Shown piece by piece: positions 3,101 through 5,899 of a DNA stretch of 5,899 nt. The notes beneath the pieces are model-generated. The model saw nothing but the letters and a program-made list of their open reading frames with translations. It was not told the DNA's origin and ran no database searches. Source of the stretch: CAZDML01 sp964506645 (lineage in GTDB: Bacteria > Elusimicrobiota > Elusimicrobia > 2-01-FULL-59-12); NCBI GenBank assembly GCA_964506645.1, contig CAZDML010000125.1, positions 1-5,899 of the forward strand, read 5' to 3'. The stretch's first letter is position 1; each line of letters opens with the position of its first letter. A program made the position numbers and the translations under genes.

Positions 3101-5899
3101 TCATCTCCTTTGCGCCGGCCTTCAATAAGGATCATTTTCTTTTTTTGTCCTGTCGCTGACCATGAATCCTTTTCTCTTTTGTAAAGGTAGGCGTGGGTGA
3201 GTGTAAACGGTTCAAGGCCCTTGGGTGTGGCCGTGAAGAACGCTTCAGAAAGACTCCCCTCCCACTCCTCCCCGAAATTGGCGACCTTCGCTTGTCCAAA
3301 GGCGCTGAGGGATCCCGCAGAGCGTAGAATACGTCCCTTGATTTTGATGTGCTGAACCCCTTGTTTGCGAAGGGCTTTCAGGTCCAGAATAGGAGTTACT
3401 TGGGGAGCACTCGTTAGGAGAGAGCTTGTTCCATCCGCATGGAGGTCCCATAGGGTAACGAAGGGAATCCAGGGGCCTTGTTGCCCTTCAATCAGCGTGT
3501 TGGGATAAATATCCGTAGCAAAGTATCGGTCAGAGTTTTTAGAAAGACGAAAAACAAAGTCCCCTGTGCCTATTCCCAAAGGTCCTTTGTAGCGATTCCC
3601 TAAGACGTTGACCGATGTCCCCTCTAACGGGATTTGAGGAATGCGTAATTCTTCATAATTTTCATTCGCCCATGCGGCCAGTTGTTCTTCACCCGCAGGA
3701 TGGGAATAGTCGTAGAGAAGCTCCCATTTCGTTGCTTTGTGCTTGCGCCCCCACACTTGTCGAGGCGTGGTTTCTGTCTTCTTTGTAAGGTATGCAGGAA
3801 ATTGAACGCGTTTTTCCAAGACAGCGGCTGCTTTTTGAAAGCGACTCATGAGATCGGGCGTCGGTGTTTTTGTCTTGTCCTTCAGGAGATTACGGATATT
3901 CCCGGAGGTCGTTCCAACTTCGGACGCCATCATTTCTAAGGGGAAACGTTTAGAATCCAATAGCGATTGTATGCGATCTCGGATCTCTCCCCATTTTTCG
4001 TTCGCGGTTGGCTCTGCCTTAAGTTTTTCTAATCCACTACGCATCTTGATGAGCGTTGTGGCAAGAACGTTCGTCTGTTTGCCTAAAATAATATCGCTCA
4101 AGGTAGATGCATTGATGCCGATAAGGTGCGCAGCCGTAGCTTGTGTGTGACCGCGTACATACTGCGCCTTGATCCCTTCAATAACGGAGGTCAAATCATC
4201 GTGGAAAGGGGACGTTCCCCCTAATGTTCCAGAGGGCAGATCTTGGTTAGGAGCCTGCGCCATAGCGAGTAAGCGGTCATGAAATGGATCGGTCTGCGGA
4301 CGGTGCATCAACATCAGTTGATCGCCGGTGACAAGCACGGGATTCGGCAGCAGGGATACGAGGGCGGTGCTCACGGCGTTGAAAGCCTTCTTGTTTCGGG
4401 CTGGACGCTCTTTGCGAGCGGGCAGTGGTGGCATCTCGTAATGAGCATCGCGAGGCGACCCTTTTGGCCAGACAAATTCCACTTCGTCATCTCTCTTAAA
4501 TGGAGTATCCAGTGCGACCGAGGAAACGGAAGCCCCGTTAACGCGGATTTTAGGTGCCGGCCCCTCTGGGAGTGTCCACATCTCAATAAGGTGTCGGGGT
4601 GTAAATGCCAATCCCGGGGCGGCGGTCCAGGTTTCTTGGCGACCATGAGGACCTTTGCGAACAATTTTTATCGGTCGGAACAACACCGAGGCATTATTGG
4701 GATCGCTCGATTCCCCTCCCATGTCTTCGAAAAAGGCACGTCGCTTTTCATTCTTGGGATCCACCAAATGGGCCGTAGCACCCGCCGCATGCCGGGCTAA
4801 TTGCGGATGAAACACAAGCAGGAGCATTTGCTGGGCTAGTTTTCGATTGGGAGTAGCCCCAAAGAAGGGCTCGTGATACATGGCCGTGTCATCCCACCCT
4901 TTCGTAAATTCCGCTTTGAAGACCGGTTCAGATGCGCGCCGGGGATCATAAATAGTAAATGTGAAGAAGAGCGCTAAATCACCACGTCTTTTTTTGATGA
5001 TGACAAAAGCCCCTTCTTTCCATGGGAAAGGCAAGCCATTGGGGAGTGGCTTGAACTCGGTACCCGTGAGATCTTCCCTCAACTGTTCCAAAATGACAGG
5101 AAGATACGTGCTCGCATGGGGGTGAAGTTGCCGGAATCTTTCTGAGGGATGACGAAGTTGGGAGGCCCATAGACGGAAGTAACTGTGGCGAATGTCTTTC
5201 ATGATCTCCAAGGCTTCGGCTGTGGCTTCCAGTTCAGCGGCCCAATCCACGCGGTCCGTCATCTGGGCTTCTTGCGCAAAAGCCAGCAATGCGACAAACG
5301 CCTTCACAATAAAGACTGGCGACTCCTTCTTCGATCGGGCTAAATCAAGTTGCTGACTTAAGTAGGGAGTACGGTCTGTGTAGCGCCGGTATCGGAGTGC
5401 GACATCATTGAGAACCATGTGTGGCGCTATAGCGGCAAGTAATGTCCCAAAAAACGGTCCGTGAGAAACCATTGGAATAAAGGCGATCAAACTCGTGGCT
5501 GCTGTGAAACTGGCCCGTAAGAAGGCAGGAAAAAACCCTTTATCTCCAAGTCGCAGAATGTTCCATTCCCAGCCGTTCCATTTATAGATACCAAAGAGAT
5601 GGGACACAGAAATCAGCAGAACCGAGCCAATGAAAACTGCAGGCGAGTCTGGAAATAAGTGTGCTGTGGTCGCCAGAGAGGCTCCTTCCAGCACCGCTCC
5701 CAGAAGAAGATGTGTTCGTACGGACAAATCTGGGAAAATCTTTTGCCAAAGGCCGGCCGCCGTACCGGGGGTGACAGAAGGATGGAGGCGTATGACGCGG
5801 TTATTGCCTTTCCCTAAAACGTATGTCGTCACCCAGTCCAGCGCGGGTTCGAGAGCCTGCGACTGGAAGGCGGAAGACGTGATACGTGGTACGTGATAC
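187..5899 (-). CDS. Giant mosaic protein with ART, GNAT-like, HTH-like and CPBP-like membrane modules (5' partial)
   Basis: One uninterrupted minus-strand frame ends at TAG (187..189) and stays open for 22 further codons above the GTG at 5832, up to the window edge. That GTG has no convincing Shine-Dalgarno sequence and is probably an internal valine; the first in-frame ATG is at residue 121, inside a membrane segment, so the real start lies outside. Modules in order (GTG as residue 1): CPBP-like membrane region 36-146; GNAT-like 273-392; two HTH-like units 546-675; Trp-rich beta-rich region 731-1115; SH3-like 1195-1244; helical 1250-1450; ART-like 1466-1602 with H1473, Y1505, E1588; GNAT-like 1650-1768; hydrophobic C-terminal segment 1786-1812. 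Only three cysteines (1096, 1137, 1414) occur in 1,881 residues. The ART call is solid by motif, the others are weaker. The overall function is unknown. The ART and HTH modules imply that the bulk is cytoplasmic and tethered to the inner membrane. Alternatives are a polyvalent protein of a mobile element or a polymorphic toxin, but the ART is not C-terminal as it usually is in toxins. Confidence 0.93.
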   Translation of the reverse strand, partial: YHVPRITSSAFQSQALEPALDWVTTYVLGKGNNRVIRLHPSVTPGTAAGLWQKIFPDLSVRTHLLLGAVLEGASLATTAHLFPDSPAVFIGSVLLISVSHLFGIYKWNGWEWNILRLGDKGFFPAFLRASFTAATSLIAFIPMVSHGPFFGTLLAAIAPHMVLNDVALRYRRYTDRTPYLSQQLDLARSKKESPVFIVKAFVALLAFAQEAQMTDRVDWAAELEATAEALEIMKDIRHSYFRLWASQLRHPSERFRQLHPHASTYLPVILEQLREDLTGTEFKPLPNGLPFPWKEGAFVIIKKRRGDLALFFTFTIYDPRRASEPVFKAEFTKGWDDTAMYHEPFFGATPNRKLAQQMLLLVFHPQLARHAAGATAHLVDPKNEKRRAFFEDMGGESSDPNNASVLFRPIKIVRKGPHGRQETWTAAPGLAFTPRHLIEMWTLPEGPAPKIRVNGASVSSVALDTPFKRDDEVEFVWPKGSPRDAHYEMPPLPARKERPARNKKAFNAVSTALVSLLPNPVLVTGDQLMLMHRPQTDPFHDRLLAMAQAPNQDLPSGTLGGTSPFHDDLTSVIEGIKAQYVRGHTQATAAHLIGINASTLSDIILGKQTNVLATTLIKMRSGLEKLKAEPTANEKWGEIRDRIQSLLDSKRFPLEMMASEVGTTSGNIRNLLKDKTKTPTPDLMSRFQKAAAVLEKRVQFPAYLTKKTETTPRQVWGRKHKATKWELLYDYSHPAGEEQLAAWANENYEELRIPQIPLEGTSVNVLGNRYKGPLGIGTGDFVFRLSKNSDRYFATDIYPNTLIEGQQGPWIPFVTLWDLHADGTSSLLTSAPQVTPILDLKALRKQGVQHIKIKGRILRSAGSLSAFGQAKVANFGEEWEGSLSEAFFTATPKGLEPFTLTHAYLYKREKDSWSATGQKKKMILIEGRRKGDETFQLIDSAFKDVRKDNALRWKKARWTTIRMGPLGSDNQNHEIKTLGDSINIWTGNAILGKAWRIEAIWAQDRRNEQNRREAGYVATRFESLDPEEQPLASRWMALYIDPNQTATTNPWKEGDGIKGSIFTSKKSALTKSKQAVLSEGTEIWLPWVAMGNGIYVEPFLHKLLRVNRQPVDHPIYTCYRWTRGELVVAGYTALGKRFTRIGLKNHLRSLTPQQTQDLCQYLIPTLEMQYGAGTQAYDQILHLVFKKFLQTNNLHAAISVMDSVEYRWMNWRQAPSLLRPGLPVQIIGNGFGTIQTVDIEANTATILVDGKVFLFNLRSSDFQVYAIVMKKVSSLAIAQGHWWTDLYAAAMVGALEGAERGHKAWFALDSDWAYEVLGPGVMGSLDRMADEGDFARLAFDIATRIIPEQETLHYFVAPLKALVSRLESGDMPEELRSIEHFKAFLKSLAQTFLNAHALAFYAGHSSPQPLKAEDRDSFLRTIRDWLQPLEDVYLDCIAETNGLLTPTVITAIQLAAHDIIPPHTTHNLHVFNRVQPGPLAIADTPEGSYTQTLYHGTDSASATKIRAEGFTMLSTSSSRRWLGDGVYLHSSKISAELMAHDRAMLRGSPPAVLRVQVDLKNPKRFERRAEVEEALEWLPGTPDQQKESYRNYLIKQGHDGVVISGDDGDEVIVFDAQHARIIEDTNFLQSTQGPYKVDWYWNGASHPEVPDAELQGTLWLRDSDFSKLVPPFGIPIHLKPTINAESTLNIVYDTMEGQPLFTLEITRENPTSLLLGPTQFDLKAVFPEDRERRHMRTQFFKVLAQFLADRGFETLTLKPRRGNPPAATQALVDFGFTPQGDGAMTLQLRSITGMLPFWEPLHAALSRIGMGWIVWFVLAPAVEEWAITLGFLSRDQMIRAHTRVFEHGRGWRNATAQDLLSLRALSTLSPQHIVANLWKHRWFSWTQRYPDASSTLQQLQRAA
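397..477 (-). other. C-terminal hydrophobic segment with AP-x-VEE
   Basis: Residues 1786-1812 form one membrane-length hydrophobic stretch interrupted by a di-glutamate (E1801-E1802) in the context LAPAVEEWAI. This closely resembles motif 1 of CPBP intramembrane proteases (AP-x-x-EE-x-x-x-R), although the Arg is absent. It is followed by about 70 polar residues to the stop. It may be a transmembrane helix or a membrane-associated segment. Confidence 0.45.
529..885 (-). other. GNAT-acetyltransferase-like module 2
   Basis: Residues about 1650-1768 run strand-strand (IHLKPT, LNIVYD, PLFTLEIT), then RERRHMRTQFFKVLAQFLADRG, the strand TLTLKP, then a helix with ATQALVDFGFTPQGDG. This mirrors GNAT order: the acetyl-CoA-binding loop and helix 3, strand 5, then the 'A...Y..fGF' end. 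The loop here, R-R-H-M-R-T, replaces the usual R/Q-x-x-G-x-G/A, so CoA binding may be lost. The fit is better than for module 1, but this is still a pattern-based call. Confidence 0.45.
1027..1437 (-). other. ADP-ribosyltransferase (ART) domain, H-Y-E type
   Basis: Residues about 1466-1602 carry the signature of the H-Y-E (PARP/diphtheria-toxin) clade of ADP-ribosyltransferases. LYHGT gives H1473, followed by a helix and an EGF turn (compare PARP 'HGS ... I...G'). GDGVYL gives Y1505 (PARP 'GKGIYF'), and GDEVIVF gives E1588. Spacings of 32 and 83 residues are close to those of PARP1 (34 and 92). The strands VLRVQVDLKNP and GHDGVVISG and the ending VFDAQHARII also match bacterial ART domains of the kind found in phage polyvalent and MuF-associated proteins. 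Such enzymes transfer ADP-ribose from NAD+ to a protein, nucleic acid or small molecule; the target here is unknown. All three triad residues are present, so activity is plausible. Confidence 0.78.
1483..2085 (-). other. Alpha-helical region preceding the ART domain
   Basis: Residues about 1250-1450 are predicted by eye to be mostly amphipathic helices rich in Ala, Leu and Glu, with no membrane-length hydrophobic run. No family is recognised. It sits directly before the ART-like fold and may be a scaffold or a regulatory lobe, comparable in position to the helical domain that precedes the catalytic domain in some PARPs, but no sequence similarity is claimed. Confidence 0.35.
2101..2250 (-). 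other. Small SH3/KOW-like beta-barrel
   Basis: Residues about 1195-1244 read as five short strands with the pattern PG-x-PVQIIGNGFGTIQTVD, then TATILVDGKVFLFNL and SDFQVY. The early PG-x-x-V-x-I, a GxGTI turn and a later VDGK hairpin are typical of SH3-like barrels such as KOW-type domains. These usually mediate protein or nucleic-acid contacts. The call rests on pattern only. Confidence 0.4.
2488..3642 (-). other. Trp-rich beta-rich region of unknown family
   Basis: Residues about 731-1115 have many short alternating hydrophobic stretches, frequent Trp and Gly-Asp turns, and no motif I can place. Two pieces look like diverged copies: RYFATDIYPNT (769-779) with a following EG-x3-WIPFV (782-791), and RWMALYIDPNQT (1012-1023) with a later EG-x2-IWLPWV (1057-1066). 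A repeated beta domain with an insertion is one reading. No function is assigned. Confidence 0.4.
3808..3987 (-). other. Helix-turn-helix-like module 2
   Basis: Residues 616-675 repeat the layout of the preceding module: MMASEVGTTSGNIRNLLKDK (634-653) aligns with HLIGINASTLSDIILGK, and a trailing helix ends in VLEKR as the first ends in LEKL. Residues at the Gly-turn and at the start of the recognition helix are conserved between the copies, which supports an ancient internal duplication. As with the first copy, DNA binding is inferred. Confidence 0.5.
4021..4197 (-). other. Helix-turn-helix-like module 1
   Basis: Residues 546-604 are all-helical with the core A-A-x-x-IGINASTLSDIILGKQT, the shape of a Cro/CI-type (XRE) helix-turn-helix: a small residue in helix 2, a Gly at the turn, Ser/Thr at the start of helix 3 and a basic end. 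It is followed by a helix with LEKL. It is paired with a second, diverged copy directly after it. It suggests DNA binding, which is unusual in a membrane-linked protein, but a structural helical role cannot be excluded. Confidence 0.5.
4657..5016 (-). other. GNAT-acetyltransferase-like module 1
   Basis: Residues about 273-392 show strand-like stretches (276-296, 304-313), a helix (about 329-350), another strand (GATAHLVD, 351-358), then NEKRRAFFEDMGGE (361-374). The last piece resembles the C-terminal GNAT pattern in which an Asn is followed by a helix and a 'fYeklGF'-type turn. The acetyl-CoA pyrophosphate loop (R/Q-x-x-G-x-G/A) is not recognisable, so catalysis is uncertain. A weak call from pattern only. 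Confidence 0.35.
5395..5727 (-). other. Multi-pass membrane segment resembling a CPBP (Abi/CAAX protease) domain
   Basis: Residues about 36-146 hold roughly four hydrophobic helices (about 40-60, 63-82, 100-122, 126-144). The CPBP family (intramembrane metal-dependent proteases including Rce1) is defined by EExxxR, FxxxH and HxxxN/D. Here I see LEG at 48-50 (second glutamate lost), I74-x3-H78 followed by LFG, and H138-MVL-N142. Order and rough spacing fit the family, but motif 1 is degenerate, so proteolytic activity is doubtful. It may serve only as a membrane anchor. The family assignment is an inference from motifs. Confidence 0.45.

Noticed and set aside
4516..4551. Possible ubiquitin-like/TGS beta-grasp domain around residues 428-454 (IRVNG...DDEVEF)
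   Set aside because: Only about 27 residues fit the pattern of a strand, VNG turn and DDEV hairpin, too little to support a domain call.
4279..4800. Plus-strand open frame of 173 codons opposite the giant gene
   Set aside because: It lies fully antisense to a well-supported coding frame, its translation has no recognisable domain and a non-protein-like composition, and no ribosome-binding site was noted. It is a shadow of the minus-strand gene.
5877..5899. Exact 9-bp direct repeat ACGTGATAC separated by GTGGT
   Set aside because: It lies inside the open coding frame at the window edge, its 14-bp period is not a multiple of three, and two copies are too few for an array or an origin iteron set; probably chance unless more copies follow outside.

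Overview
This window is almost entirely one protein-coding gene on the minus strand, plus the first 26 codons of a second gene downstream on the same strand. The large gene runs from the right-hand edge (5899) to a TAG stop at 187..189. Its frame contains no stop up to the edge, so its true start lies outside the window. At least 1,903 residues are encoded here. Residue numbers below count from the GTG at 5832..5830 as residue 1; this is a numbering convenience and probably not the real start.

The giant protein looks like a mosaic. In order it has: a multi-pass membrane segment with remnants of CPBP (CAAX-protease/Rce1-like) motifs (about 36-146); a helical linker (155-235); a GNAT-acetyltransferase-like module (about 273-392); a low-complexity linker; two tandem helix-turn-helix-like modules (546-604 and 616-675); a long Trp-rich, beta-rich part with no recognised family (about 731-1115); a small SH3/KOW-like barrel (about 1195-1244); an alpha-helical stretch (about 1250-1450); an ADP-ribosyltransferase (ART) fold with an apparent H-Y-E triad (about 1466-1602); a second GNAT-like module (about 1650-1768); and a hydrophobic C-terminal segment carrying AP-x-VEE (1786-1812). 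The ART domain is the best-supported functional call.

After a 108-bp spacer (79-186), which holds a 12-bp near-perfect direct repeat and AT-rich possible promoter elements, the second gene starts at 78 behind a GAGGAG Shine-Dalgarno sequence. It encodes a textbook Sec signal peptide, so its product is probably exported. Only its N-terminus is present.

No RNA genes, CRISPR arrays, insertion sequences or phage structural genes were seen, and there is no gene-free stretch longer than 300 bases. Moderate GC, a giant single-frame mosaic protein with degenerate enzyme modules, and a Sec-type secreted neighbour suggest an uncultivated bacterium. The style resembles giant proteins of Omnitrophota (former candidate phylum OP3) or related lineages, but this is an impression from style and not a homology result. 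How the two genes might work together cannot be deduced from this window.
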